A stretch of DNA of 64,000 nt, from assembly GCA_018262975.1 (NCBI GenBank), contig JADFDG010000004.1, forward strand, positions 169,961-233,960, given 5' to 3'. Position numbers and translations under genes: made by a program. Position 1 is the stretch's first letter. Each line of letters begins with the position of its first letter. The stretch comes from Gammaproteobacteria bacterium (GTDB taxonomy: Bacteria; Pseudomonadota; Gammaproteobacteria; Pseudomonadales; JADFDG01). Below the pieces are notes generated by a model. The model did no database searches. It saw nothing but the letters and a program-made list of their open reading frames with translations, and had not been told where the DNA came from. Of this stretch, positions 19,958 through 27,689 are shown in pieces.

Positions 19958-20034
19958 GGCTAGGTAGCTCAGCCGGTTAGAGCACGGCACTCATAATGCC
20001 GGGGTCCCCGGTTCGATTCCGGGCCTAGCCACCA
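19958..20034 (+). tRNA. tRNA-Met (CAT), elongator type
   Basis: Acceptor arms GGCTAGG and CCTAGCC pair, followed by discriminator A and an encoded CCA ending at 20034. The anticodon loop CTCATAA gives anticodon CAT. The body (GGTAGCTCAGCCGGTTAGAG and the GGGGTC variable region) matches elongator tRNA-Met rather than the initiator, whose acceptor begins with a mismatch. Ile-tRNA2 (lysidine) is less likely given the close match to Met. Its 3' 14 bases, GGGCCTAGCCACCA, recur at four positions between 35.8 and 57.4 kb, which makes this gene the likely integration target of the cassette array. Confidence 0.93.
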
Positions 20035-20038
20035 GTAC
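20021..20038 (+). other. Candidate attachment site at tRNA-Met 3' end (attL of array)
   Basis: The 18 bases GGGCCTAGCCACCAGTAC span the tRNA 3' end and four flanking bases. The identical 18-mer occurs at 57425-57442, and its first 14 bases occur also at 35838, 48476 and 53709. Integration at a tRNA 3' end regenerates an intact gene on one side, as here. The att role is inferred; no integrase gene is present in the window. Confidence 0.6.
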
Positions 20039-20074
20039 CAACAGGGCACCCCGTGTGCCCGCGCGTGAAACAAG

Positions 20075-20099
20075 AAGGCGGCTGCGGCCGCCTTTTTTG
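20075..20099 (+). terminator. Intrinsic terminator after tRNA-Met
   Basis: AAGGCGGC-TGCG-GCCGCCTT followed by TTTT forms a classic Rho-independent terminator about 40 bases downstream of the tRNA. A smaller stem, GGGCAC/GTGCCC, sits just before it at about 20044-20060. Confidence 0.85.
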
Positions 20100-20219
20100 T
20101 TTGTGCTGAAAGCCCCGCGCAAGAGCTGCTGCGCGTGCGGCGCGGACAGCCTCGCGTCCTTGCATCCCCCCGGGCCGCGTTGCTAGCGTCAGCGCTCCAC
20201 GCACCACCTGCCCGCCCCC

Positions 20220-21275
20220 ATGAAGCACTTGCCCACCTGCCTTGCCATCCTGTCGCTGCTCGCGCCCGTGGGTGCGCTGGCGGATACCTTCAACGGCTAC
20301 ATGAACTCGATCACCCGCCAGCAGATCGAGCGCATGCACGACAACGCCCGCGCCAACGCGCCGGATGGCACGCTACGCATCTCGCCCACCCGCATCCCGC
20401 CGGGCTGGTTTCCCCGGGAAGACCAGTCTGTCGTGGAGCAGCGTACCCGGGAGGAGTCCGTCGAGGAGATCGATCGCCGCTGGCGCGCGGATCTCGCGGC
20501 GCGCGAGCAGCAATACGCGCGCTTCGCCGCGAAGGCACAGGCCGAGCGCGATGCGGTGGCAGAACGCGTGGTTGCCTATGCGCAGGAGCGGGCGGCCAAC
20601 GGCGGCCTGCTCACCGTCGCCGACTATGACCACCTGCTGGCGCTGGCCATGCCCTGGGGCGACCTGATGCAGACGGTCACCGAGAGTGCAGCCTTGGTGT
20701 ACCCGGACGCTTTCCTGATGCCCGCCGGTTTCCTTGCGCTCACGTCCTGCCCTAACCAGTACTGGCAAGGCGAACCGATCGACGGACGCGTGCCTGATGC
20801 CCGCCAGCGCATCGCGGAGTGCCAGCTGCAACAACCGGTGAATGCCCGCCCGCTGCTGCTCGGTGCGATCGCCAACGGCGACACGCTCGATCGCGCCTTG
20901 TCCTGCGCGCTGCTCTACGCCGCCTGGGCCAAGCCACATCATTTCGCGCCCGATTTCTCCACCGGCTTTTTCCGCGACCCCGCTTTCGATGCGGGCGTGA
21001 CCTGGCCGGCCACGCTGGAACCCGCGCTGTCCCAGGTGTGCGACAGCCAGGTGCCGACCGGCTTCGCCCGCGGATTCATCGCGCCCTGGATCGATCATCT
21101 CGAGTCCGGCAACCGCGACGTCAAGCGACTGAACACCACCGCCTGGTGGGGACTGTTTTCCCGCGAGCGCTGGCGCAGCGTGAATCTCGACGACGAGCAA
21201 GCCGTGAACGCCGCGTACCGCGCCGGACTGGAGGCCAGCGTATCCCTCTTCTTCAAGGGAACAACCGGGAGGTGA
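20220..21275 (+). CDS. Secreted protein of unknown function (351 aa)
   Basis: The protein starts MKHLPTCLAILSLLAPVGAL, then ADTF, a Sec signal peptide. The mature part has a charged helical segment (residues ~70-130, RTREESVEEIDRRWRADL and onward). A C-terminal region is rich in Trp, Pro and Cys, for example TSCPNQYWQGEPIDGR and FIAPWIDHLESGNRDV. Four or more cysteines suggest periplasmic disulfides. I do not recognise a family. It overlaps or abuts the downstream BamE-like gene, so the two are likely co-transcribed and may act together in the envelope. Confidence 0.7.
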   Translation: MKHLPTCLAILSLLAPVGALADTFNGYMNSITRQQIERMHDNARANAPDGTLRISPTRIPPGWFPREDQSVVEQRTREESVEEIDRRWRADLAAREQQYARFAAKAQAERDAVAERVVAYAQERAANGGLLTVADYDHLLALAMPWGDLMQTVTESAALVYPDAFLMPAGFLALTSCPNQYWQGEPIDGRVPDARQRIAECQLQQPVNARPLLLGAIANGDTLDRALSCALLYAAWAKPHHFAPDFSTGFFRDPAFDAGVTWPATLEPALSQVCDSQVPTGFARGFIAPWIDHLESGNRDVKRLNTTAWWGLFSRERWRSVNLDDEQAVNAAYRAGLEASVSLFFKGTTGR

Positions 21276-21280
21276 TGCCC

Positions 21281-21835
21281 ATGTCCATGCACGCCCGCAA
21301 CCTGCTGCGTCATGCTGCCCGTGCCGCCTGGCTCGCGCTGCTGCTCGGCGGATTTTCCGTATCAGCCATGGCCAGCCAGTCGTCGTTCCTGGAATGGCCG
21401 GAAGGCTTCCCGCAGGCGGCGGTCACCGGCTTCCAGCCCGGCGTCACCACCCGCGAACAGGTGCTGGCCGCCCTTGGCAAACCGCTGGAGACGCTGTCTG
21501 CACCGCGCAACAAGTTGCGCTACCGCGTCAAGGCGGCCTGCCTGCCGGATTACCGCCAGCGCAAGATAGAAAACGTGCTGCACTACCAGGACCGCATGCG
21601 CTTTCCGCTCAAGCTATACGGCAAGAAGCACAAGATGCAGCAGGACGTGCACGTCTATTTCGACGCCAACGGCCGCTACTGCGCCGCCACGGTGCTGCGC
21701 ACGCTGCTCGAACAGGACGAAGCCGGCTTCCCCGGTCGCTATCACCTGAAGATCCTGTCCAAGGTCGGCGCCAACGACCCCCGGGAGTCCGCGCTGCAGC
21801 GGCTGGACTGGGACGAATACAATTGGGGGGACTGA
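21281..21835 (+). CDS. Secreted BamE/SmpA-like domain protein
   Basis: From ATG 21281 the protein has 184 residues and a signal peptide (NLLRHAARAAWLALLLGGFS, then VSAMA-SQ). GGGAGG at 21267-21272 is well spaced for 21281; an ATG at 21275 overlaps the preceding stop but is too close to that RBS. The segment GFQPGVTTREQVLAALGKPL matches the 'G-x-T-x-x-x-V-x-x-x-L-G-x-P' pattern of the SmpA/OmlA (BamE) fold. The rest (RYRVKAACLPDYRQRKIENV) is not standard BamE, and no lipobox is seen. An accessory envelope role is inferred. Confidence 0.6.
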   Translation: MSMHARNLLRHAARAAWLALLLGGFSVSAMASQSSFLEWPEGFPQAAVTGFQPGVTTREQVLAALGKPLETLSAPRNKLRYRVKAACLPDYRQRKIENVLHYQDRMRFPLKLYGKKHKMQQDVHVYFDANGRYCAATVLRTLLEQDEAGFPGRYHLKILSKVGANDPRESALQRLDWDEYNWGD

Positions 21836-21893
21836 AGGGCCGGCAGCAGCGCGCGCGACGCGCGCGCTCTGCCAGGAAGGCGCCCGACCAACC

Positions 21894-22709
21894 TCAGCGC
21901 CCGGCTCGCTCCTGGTATGCCTTCGCCTTCGCGTTGTCCGGCGCGATACGCTTCTGCGCACCGGCAACGCGCTTCACGAAGTCACCGAGGCCCTCGGGTA
22001 GCCCCTGCTCCAGCGCGCCGATCAGGCCCAGGCCCTTCGGCAACGTCACTTCTGGCCGCCCGTGGCGGCACGAGGCCACGATCTCGCGCGCCACGTCCGC
22101 GGGCTCGGACTGCGGCACGCCGCTGATGCCCAGGCCACCGGTGAGCTCCGTGCGCACCGCCGCCGGCAGGATGGTGGTGATGGTGACCTTCGATTTCGCG
22201 ATCTCCGCGCGCACCGCGCGCGACAGGCTGGCCACGCCGAACTTCGTTGCCGTGTAGACCGCCGCGCCCGGCACGCTCATCTTGCCGGCCATGGAGGCCA
22301 CGTTGACGATGTGGCCGCGGTTACGCGCCAGCATGCCCGGCAGCACCAGGCGCATGCCGGTGACCACGCCGCCGAGGTTGATGGCGATCTCGCGGTGCTG
22401 GGTTTCCAGCGTCTGGGTGGCGAAGTCGCCAGTGCGCATGATGCCGGCGTTGTTCACCAGCAGGTCCACCGGGCCGAGGCGCTCGGCCGCGGCGATGAAC
22501 GCGGCGAAGGACGCCGGGTCGGCCACGTCCAGTTTCACGGCAATGGCGTTGGCACCGATGCCGCGCGCCACTTCCTCGGCATGGTGCATGTCGAGGTCGC
22601 CGATCACCACGCGCGCGCCGCGCGCCGCCAGCGCCTCGGCGGTGGCGCGGCCGATGCCCCGGCCGCCGCCCGTCACGCAGGCCACGCTGCCCTTGAGGTC
22701 GATGGCCAT
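21894..22709 (-). CDS. SDR-family oxidoreductase
   Basis: The 271-residue protein is a classical short-chain dehydrogenase/reductase, an NAD(P)-dependent oxidoreductase. It has the cofactor motif TGGGRGIG near residue 12, NNAG, the catalytic serine in SMAGKMS and the YTATK tetrad (Tyr-x-x-x-Lys). The Met at 22709 matches the family start, MAIDLKGSVACVTGG. It lies one base after a 226-residue unknown gene on the same strand, so they are co-transcribed. A near-identical paralogue is cut by the window end at 63283. The substrate is unknown; a C-terminal extension (LIGALEQGLPEGLGDFVKRV) is shared by both copies. Confidence 0.92.
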   Translation of the reverse strand: MAIDLKGSVACVTGGGRGIGRATAEALAARGARVVIGDLDMHHAEEVARGIGANAIAVKLDVADPASFAAFIAAAERLGPVDLLVNNAGIMRTGDFATQTLETQHREIAINLGGVVTGMRLVLPGMLARNRGHIVNVASMAGKMSVPGAAVYTATKFGVASLSRAVRAEIAKSKVTITTILPAAVRTELTGGLGISGVPQSEPADVAREIVASCRHGRPEVTLPKGLGLIGALEQGLPEGLGDFVKRVAGAQKRIAPDNAKAKAYQERAGR

Positions 22710-22710
22710 G

Positions 22711-23391
22711 TCAGCCACCCACCGGCTGGCGCAGGCCGAAGTAACCAATGACCTTCCACGAGGAAATATTCTTGTCCCACAGCAGCGCGCGGCCGAGGTG
22801 CACGTCGGGCACGATTTCCACCAGCTCGTCGCGCGTGCGCGGCAGCATCAGCGGGTTGGCGTGCTCCGGCGCGTTGTACTTGATCGCGCGCACCTGGCCG
22901 TAGGGCGGCAGCGGCGATTTTTCCAGCGCGTGGTAGAAGTGGAAGCCGATCAGTTCGCCGTTGACCTTCTCGAACTTGTAGCGCGGCATGACCAGCAGGG
23001 CCGACGGGCGCGTGCTCAGGGTCAGCCGGTTGTAGCCGGTGCCGGCCTTGCGGTCGAACGACTTGCCGGTCCAGCCGATGCCGCCCAGCAACTGGCCGAG
23101 GCGAACCATGCGGTCCACCAGCGTGAGCCAGGCTTCGCCGTACAGGTTCATCACCACGCCCTCGCAATCGCCGTCGGGCGATTCGCCGGCCGTGCCCTGC
23201 TCGAACAGCCAGTGCAGGCGGTGGTGTTCGGACGGTTCGACCAGTTCGTTGAGCCATTCCCACGCGTCGGCTTTCGCCTGCCGCGGACTTTTCGCGGCCA
23301 GTTCGCGGATCTTCTTCAGGCGGATGGCATCCGGCGTGGACGTGTCGCTTGCGGCGCCGGCGTGGCGGCGCGTGGCATGGGCAGTGGTCAT
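22711..23391 (-). CDS. Conserved hypothetical protein upstream of SDR
   Basis: The 226-residue protein has no signal peptide or membrane segment. It starts MTTAHATRRHAGAASDTSTP, with a disordered N-terminus and GGAGATC about eight bases upstream as RBS. The centre contains LNELVEPSEHHRLHWLFEQG, PDGDCEGVVMNLYGEAWL and a beta-rich C-terminal half with RYKFEKVNGELIGFHFYHAL. I do not recognise the family. It is translationally adjacent to the SDR (one-base gap). Being on the same strand as two SDR genes, it may belong to a lipid or steroid catabolism set; this is inference. Confidence 0.65.
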   Translation of the reverse strand: MTTAHATRRHAGAASDTSTPDAIRLKKIRELAAKSPRQAKADAWEWLNELVEPSEHHRLHWLFEQGTAGESPDGDCEGVVMNLYGEAWLTLVDRMVRLGQLLGGIGWTGKSFDRKAGTGYNRLTLSTRPSALLVMPRYKFEKVNGELIGFHFYHALEKSPLPPYGQVRAIKYNAPEHANPLMLPRTRDELVEIVPDVHLGRALLWDKNISSWKVIGYFGLRQPVGG

Positions 23392-23446
23392 GGTGATCTC
23401 CTCCAGATGTGCGGTTGTCGTGGTGAATGAAGCAGTCGGTAACAAT

Positions 23447-24316
23447 TCAGGACGCGCGTCGCTTGAGGTCCGCGGTGAGCTTGCGGAAAGTCGCCACCTG
23501 GCGGCGCCCGAACACGGTGTTCATCAACGTGCGGTACATGCCGTCGCTGAGCACCTTGCGGGACAGCAGCGTCAGGTGGGCATCCAGGCCGATCACGTAG
23601 CGCTGGCGCGACGAGGTGTCGTTGGTCGCACGCCAGATGGCATCGGCCACGTCGGCCGGCAGCGTCGCGATGATCCCGGCGGCCTCGTCGATCAGGTCCA
23701 GCACCGGCCGGCCCTCGTCGTAGGCGGTGATGCCGGTGTTGTTGGCGCGGTCGGTCGAGCGCCCCCAGAACTCGGTCTTCACGATGCCAGGCTCGATGAT
23801 CTTCACGCGGATGCCGTACGGCTTCACTTCGTACTGCAGCGAGTCACTGAAACCTTCCACCGCCCATTTGCTCGCGTGGTAGACGCTGTAGTACGGGAAG
23901 ATGGAGCGTCCGGCGAAACTCGCCACGTTGACGATCACGCCATCGCGCTGCGCGCGCAGGTGCGGCAACACGGCCCGCGTCACCGCCATCAGGCCGAAGA
24001 CGTTGGTCTGGAACTGGCGCTCGATCTGTTCCTCGCTGAAGGTCTCGAACGGGCCGATCAGGCCGTAGCCGGCGTTGTTCACCACTGCGTCGATGCGGCC
24101 GAACCGCGCCAGCGTCTCGTCGATCGCCGCCCTGATGGTTTCCGGGCGCGTGACGTCCAGCGCCGGGCAGATCACGCCGGGCAGGCGGTCCAGTTCAGTT
24201 TCCTTCTCCGGCGAGCGCATGGTCGCCGCCACGTTCCAGCCTTCGCGCTGGAAGCGCAGTGCGGTTTCGCGGCCGATGCCGCTGGAGGCGCCGGTGATCA
24301 GTACGGTCTTGGCCAA
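23447..24316 (-). CDS. SDR-family oxidoreductase
   Basis: This is a short-chain dehydrogenase with TVLITGASSGIGRE at the N-terminus, NNAGYG, and a catalytic YHASK (Tyr-x-x-x-Lys). The start is best placed at TTG 24316, giving LAKTVLITG, because CCGGAG sits about seven bases upstream and the cofactor motif then begins at residue 7. Longer openings to 24445 would run across the operator described below. The length is then 289 residues. It is divergent from a TetR gene and is probably its target. The substrate is unknown; the C-terminal region matches no specific subfamily that I recognise. Confidence 0.88.
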   Translation of the reverse strand: MAKTVLITGASSGIGRETALRFQREGWNVAATMRSPEKETELDRLPGVICPALDVTRPETIRAAIDETLARFGRIDAVVNNAGYGLIGPFETFSEEQIERQFQTNVFGLMAVTRAVLPHLRAQRDGVIVNVASFAGRSIFPYYSVYHASKWAVEGFSDSLQYEVKPYGIRVKIIEPGIVKTEFWGRSTDRANNTGITAYDEGRPVLDLIDEAAGIIATLPADVADAIWRATNDTSSRQRYVIGLDAHLTLLSRKVLSDGMYRTLMNTVFGRRQVATFRKLTADLKRRAS

Positions 24317-24364
24317 GGTCGGGCTCCGGGGGACGGCGGACCGCAAGCAAGCGGCCGGAATTAT

Positions 24365-24384
24365 CTGGTACGATTGTGTACCAG
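24365..24384. promoter_or_regulatory. 20-bp inverted-repeat operator between SDR and TetR
   Basis: CTGGTAC-GATTGT-GTACCAG is a perfect 7-bp inverted repeat with a six-base centre. It lies in an AT-rich island 49 bp upstream of the SDR start and 100 bp upstream of the divergent TetR start. Size and location match a TetR-family dimer operator controlling the SDR, and possibly tetR itself. Confidence 0.7.
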
Positions 24385-24483
24385 TATTAGCCGTGAACGC
24401 GGCGCCGGTCAACCCGGGGCGCTTGCCCCCGGTCGCCACCCCCACTAAAAGGGGAACCGCCCATCCGCACAGGACCCCGCCCC

Positions 24484-25137
24484 ATGGCCTCCACCGCCCG
24501 CCCCTACCAGGGTGAATCCGCGGAAAACCGCATCAAGGCCCGCCGGCGCCAGCTGCTGGAGACGGCCTATGCGCTGATGGGCATGGACGGCTGGCGCCAG
24601 GTGACCATCGACAACCTGTGCCGCGAGGCGAAGCTCAACAAGCGCTATTTCTACGAGAGCTTTCCCGACCTCGACGCGCTGGCCGGCGCGCTGGTGGACG
24701 ACCTCGCCACGCAACTGATCGAGATCGGCATGCGCACCGTGGCGGAAGCGACCGCCGCCGGACTACCCACCGATGCGCTGGCGCGGAAGGTGCTGGGCGC
24801 GGTGATCGGCTTCCTCATCGACGAGCCGCAGCGCGCGCGCGTGCTGTTCACCGAGGTCGCGAGCAGTCCGCGCGCGGTCGCGCACCGGCAGGCAGCCGTG
24901 CACGCCTTCGCACAGACGCTGTCTGCTTACGGTCACCTGCACCACGATGCACAGGGCGCCACCGACGCGATCGCGCCGCTGGCGGCGTCGCTGTTGATCG
25001 GCGGCACCATCGATGCGGTGCTCAACTGGCTGGACGGCAAGATCCCGATGCCGCGCGAGCAGTTCATTGATGATCTGGCGGCGCTGTGGGTGGTGACCGG
25101 TGATGGCGCCGCGGCCCGGGCCAAGGCGCGGCGCTGA
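24484..25137 (+). CDS. TetR-family transcriptional regulator
   Basis: The 217-residue protein has an N-terminal helix-turn-helix: RRRQLLETAYALMGMDGWRQ then TIDNLCREAKLNKRYFYESF, a TetR pattern with the 'KRYFYESF' variant. The C-terminal half (about residues 60-215) is a helical ligand-binding domain with LLIGGTIDAVLNWLDGKIPM, typical of the family. It is divergent from the SDR gene, with a 20-bp inverted repeat in between. It probably represses the SDR; the ligand is unknown. Confidence 0.9.
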   Translation: MASTARPYQGESAENRIKARRRQLLETAYALMGMDGWRQVTIDNLCREAKLNKRYFYESFPDLDALAGALVDDLATQLIEIGMRTVAEATAAGLPTDALARKVLGAVIGFLIDEPQRARVLFTEVASSPRAVAHRQAAVHAFAQTLSAYGHLHHDAQGATDAIAPLAASLLIGGTIDAVLNWLDGKIPMPREQFIDDLAALWVVTGDGAAARAKARR

Positions 25138-25158
25138 GCGCGGCCCCGCGCGAGCGGT

Positions 25159-26040
25159 CTACAGCACGCTGCCCCGCGCCAGCAGGGCGCGCAGCGCCGC
25201 CGGCTGGTAGCTGCGCTTCACGGTCACCGCGTAGAAGTTCTCGGCCACGTCCGGCAGCGCGAGGTATTCGCGAAGCTCGCCGCGGCGCAACTCGTCGCGC
25301 ACCACCACCGGCGGCAGGATGGCGAAGGCGCCGCTGTCGCGCGCCAGCAGGCGCAGCATCGCCATGTCCTCCACCTCGGCGAGGATGTCCGGCTCGTACT
25401 GCCACAAGCTGCAGAACGCATCGAACGCCGAGCGCGTCTCCGACGGCATGCTCGGCAGCACCCAGCGCGCCGTTTCGAAACCCTTGGGGAAGCGCCCGCG
25501 CGGCTTGCGTCCCGGCGGACCGATCACCGAGACCGGCTGCCGCGCCAGCAGGCGTGCCTGCCAGGGCCGCGACGGGTTCACCGCGACGTTGATGTTGGAC
25601 AGCACCACGTCCAGCGTGTGCGCCGCCAGCGCATCCAGCAACTCTGCAATGCCGCGCGACTGCACGACCAGGCGCACGTTGCGATCCGGCAACAGCGGCG
25701 CGAGGAAGCTGTCGGCGAAGTTCCGCGACATGGTGGACACCACGCCCACCCGCACCACCTGCAGCGCCGGGCCTTCGCCCTGCCGCGCCAGCGACGACAG
25801 TTCCTCGCCGCGCGTGAAGATCTCGTCCGCGTAGGCCAGCGCCCGCTGCCCCCACTCGGTGAGCTGCAGCCGCCCGCCCTCGCGGGCGAACAGGTCGTGG
25901 CCGAGGCTGTGCTCGAGCTGCTTGATCTGCGACGACAACGCCGACTGCGCGACGTGCAATTCGCGCGCCGCCTGCGACAGGTTGCCCGCGCGCGCCACGC
26001 GCCAGAAGTAGTACAGATGGTGGTAGTTGAGGCGGCTCAC
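25159..26040 (-). CDS. LysR-family regulator of the dabBA operon
   Basis: The 293-residue protein has the LysR helix-turn-helix at residues 5-60 (LNYHHLYYFWRVARAGNLSQ, then ELHVAQSALSSQIKQLEHSL) and a periplasmic-binding-protein-like effector domain. The N-terminus (SRLNYHHLYYFW) resembles NhaR/CbbR-like LysR proteins. It is divergent from dabB across 110 bp. Regulation of the inorganic-carbon pump by a LysR regulator, in the manner of CbbR-type control, is inferred from position. It starts at ATG 26040. Confidence 0.9.
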   Translation of the reverse strand: MSRLNYHHLYYFWRVARAGNLSQAARELHVAQSALSSQIKQLEHSLGHDLFAREGGRLQLTEWGQRALAYADEIFTRGEELSSLARQGEGPALQVVRVGVVSTMSRNFADSFLAPLLPDRNVRLVVQSRGIAELLDALAAHTLDVVLSNINVAVNPSRPWQARLLARQPVSVIGPPGRKPRGRFPKGFETARWVLPSMPSETRSAFDAFCSLWQYEPDILAEVEDMAMLRLLARDSGAFAILPPVVVRDELRRGELREYLALPDVAENFYAVTVKRSYQPAALRALLARGSVL

Positions 26041-26150
26041 GCGGTGTGCCTGTTCTGTTTTATGGAACGTGCTGTTCTTTTATATCTATTTTACGTATCC
26101 CGGCAAGATCCCTAGGCTGGCGCCATCCTGTCCACCGGACCGCACCCGCC
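26041..26150. promoter_or_regulatory. AT-rich divergent promoter region, lysR/dabB
   Basis: The segment around 26070-26100 (TTCTTTTATATCTATTTTAC) is markedly AT-rich compared with both flanks and contains -10-like TATATCT. It probably holds both divergent promoters and the LysR binding site, but I could not define a clear T-N11-A palindrome. Confidence 0.5.
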
Positions 26151-27689
26151 ATGGCATACCCTCTGCTCCTGCTGCTCCCCGGCCTGCTGCATGCCGCCGC
26201 CGCCCTCGGCGGCGGGCCGGGCAAGGCACCGCTGCACCGCGGCCTGGCCGCGGCCGCCCTCGCGGCGGCGACGGTGGCCGTGGCGGCCAGCGCCGCCACC
26301 GGTGTGCCCGGCGACTGGCTGGCCGCCGGCCCCCTGCACCTGGTCATGGCGGTGCTGGTGAACGTGGTCGGCCTGGTGGTGATCCGCTACGCGTCGGTGA
26401 GCCTGCAGGGTGACGTCGCGGAGCAGCGCTGCCTCGCCGGGCTGCACGCCTGCCTCGCCGCGGTGAACCTGCTGGTGGTCACCAACCACCTGCTGGTGCT
26501 GTGGATGGCGTGGACGGCGATCAGCATCGCGCTGCACCAGTTGCTGGTGTGTTATCCGGAGCGCTTCCGCGCCGTGCTGGCCGCGCACAAGAAGTTCCTG
26601 TTCGCGCGCGTCGCCGAGGCGGCGGTGCTCGGCGCCGTGCTACTGCTGTGGCATGAGCATGGCACGTTCCGCATCGACCAGGTGCTCGCCGCGTATGCCG
26701 GCGGCAGCGCACTCAGCCTCGCTTCACAGGTTGCCGCGGTGCTGCTCGCCGCCGCCGCGCTCATCAAGTGCGCGCAGCTGCCGGTGCATGGCTGGCTGAT
26801 CCAGGTCGTCGAGGCACCCACGCCGGTCTCCGCGCTACTGCATGCCGGCGTGATCAACCTCGGTGGTTACCTGATGATCCTGATGGCGCCGCTGGTCACG
26901 CAATCGGCGCCCGCGCGCTGGTTGCTGCTGGTGGTGGCCGGACTTACCGCGGTGCTCGCCGCGCTGGTGATGATGACGCGCATCAGCGTGAAGGTGCGGC
27001 TGGCCTGGTCCACCAGCGCGCAGATGGGACTGATGCTGGTCGAATGCGCGCTGGGACTGCACGCGCTGGCCTTGCTGCACCTGGTCGGCCACGCCTGCTA
27101 CAAGGCCGGTGCCTTCCTCGGCGCCGGCAACGCGGTGAACGACTGGCTGGCCGCGCGCGTCGCCGGCGAAGCGCGGCCCGCGCCGAGCCGCCTCCTCGCC
27201 GGCGGCGTGCTGGCCGTCACGCTGGTGCTCGCGGCGGCGGCGCTGTTCCCGCAGGCCATGCACTGGCCGGAAGTCGCCTCCTGGTCGCTGGTCGCCGCCG
27301 CGTCCGGCACCTGGCTGGCGGGCAGCACGGGCTCGCTGGCGGCGCGCGCCATACTGCCCGGCGCCTTGCTGCTCGCCTATGTCACGCAAAAGATGCTGTT
27401 CGGCGCACTGCTGCCGCCAGCCACCGACCCCGGCCTGCCGGCCGCGCTGTGGGTGATCGCGCTGGCGTTCGCGCTGGTGGCCGGCCAGGCGGCATTGCTC
27501 GCCGCGACCGCCGCGACCGCCTCGGCCGCCCGTGACAGCACCTGGCGCCGCTGGCTGTTCGCCGGCCTGTACCTCGACGAGGCCGTGACACGCGCCACGC
27601 TGCGCCTCTGGCCCGTGCCGCTGCCGCGCCCGGCCAAACAACTTCCCGCCCACGCAGACGACGAGGTGACGCATGTCCGCCCTGCCTGA
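26151..27689 (+). CDS. dabB: DabB, membrane subunit of DAB inorganic-carbon pump
   Basis: DabB is the NuoL/NdhF-like proton-conducting membrane subunit that pairs with DabA to drive CO2 uptake and hydration using an ion gradient. From ATG 26151 the protein is 512 residues, almost entirely hydrophobic, with about 13 membrane segments. The proton_antipo_M region includes LVVTNHLLVLWMAWTAISIA, IKCAQLPVHGWLIQVVEAPT and PVSALLHAGVINLGGYL, with the conserved Lys and His of complex I antiporters. The ATG at 26151 replaces a longer opening that would run into the promoter. It overlaps dabA by 17 bases. Confidence 0.92.
   Translation: MAYPLLLLLPGLLHAAAALGGGPGKAPLHRGLAAAALAAATVAVAASAATGVPGDWLAAGPLHLVMAVLVNVVGLVVIRYASVSLQGDVAEQRCLAGLHACLAAVNLLVVTNHLLVLWMAWTAISIALHQLLVCYPERFRAVLAAHKKFLFARVAEAAVLGAVLLLWHEHGTFRIDQVLAAYAGGSALSLASQVAAVLLAAAALIKCAQLPVHGWLIQVVEAPTPVSALLHAGVINLGGYLMILMAPLVTQSAPARWLLLVVAGLTAVLAALVMMTRISVKVRLAWSTSAQMGLMLVECALGLHALALLHLVGHACYKAGAFLGAGNAVNDWLAARVAGEARPAPSRLLAGGVLAVTLVLAAAALFPQAMHWPEVASWSLVAAASGTWLAGSTGSLAARAILPGALLLAYVTQKMLFGALLPPATDPGLPAALWVIALAFALVAGQAALLAATAATASAARDSTWRRWLFAGLYLDEAVTRATLRLWPVPLPRPAKQLPAHADDEVTHVRPA

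Noticed and set aside
20025-20339. Minus-strand opening over the tRNA-Met 3' end
   Set aside because: It overlaps the tRNA, its terminator and a signal-peptide gene on the other strand; no motif.
26041-26150. Defined LysR T-N11-A box
   Set aside because: AT-rich sequence is present, but no convincing dyad of the right length could be fixed.
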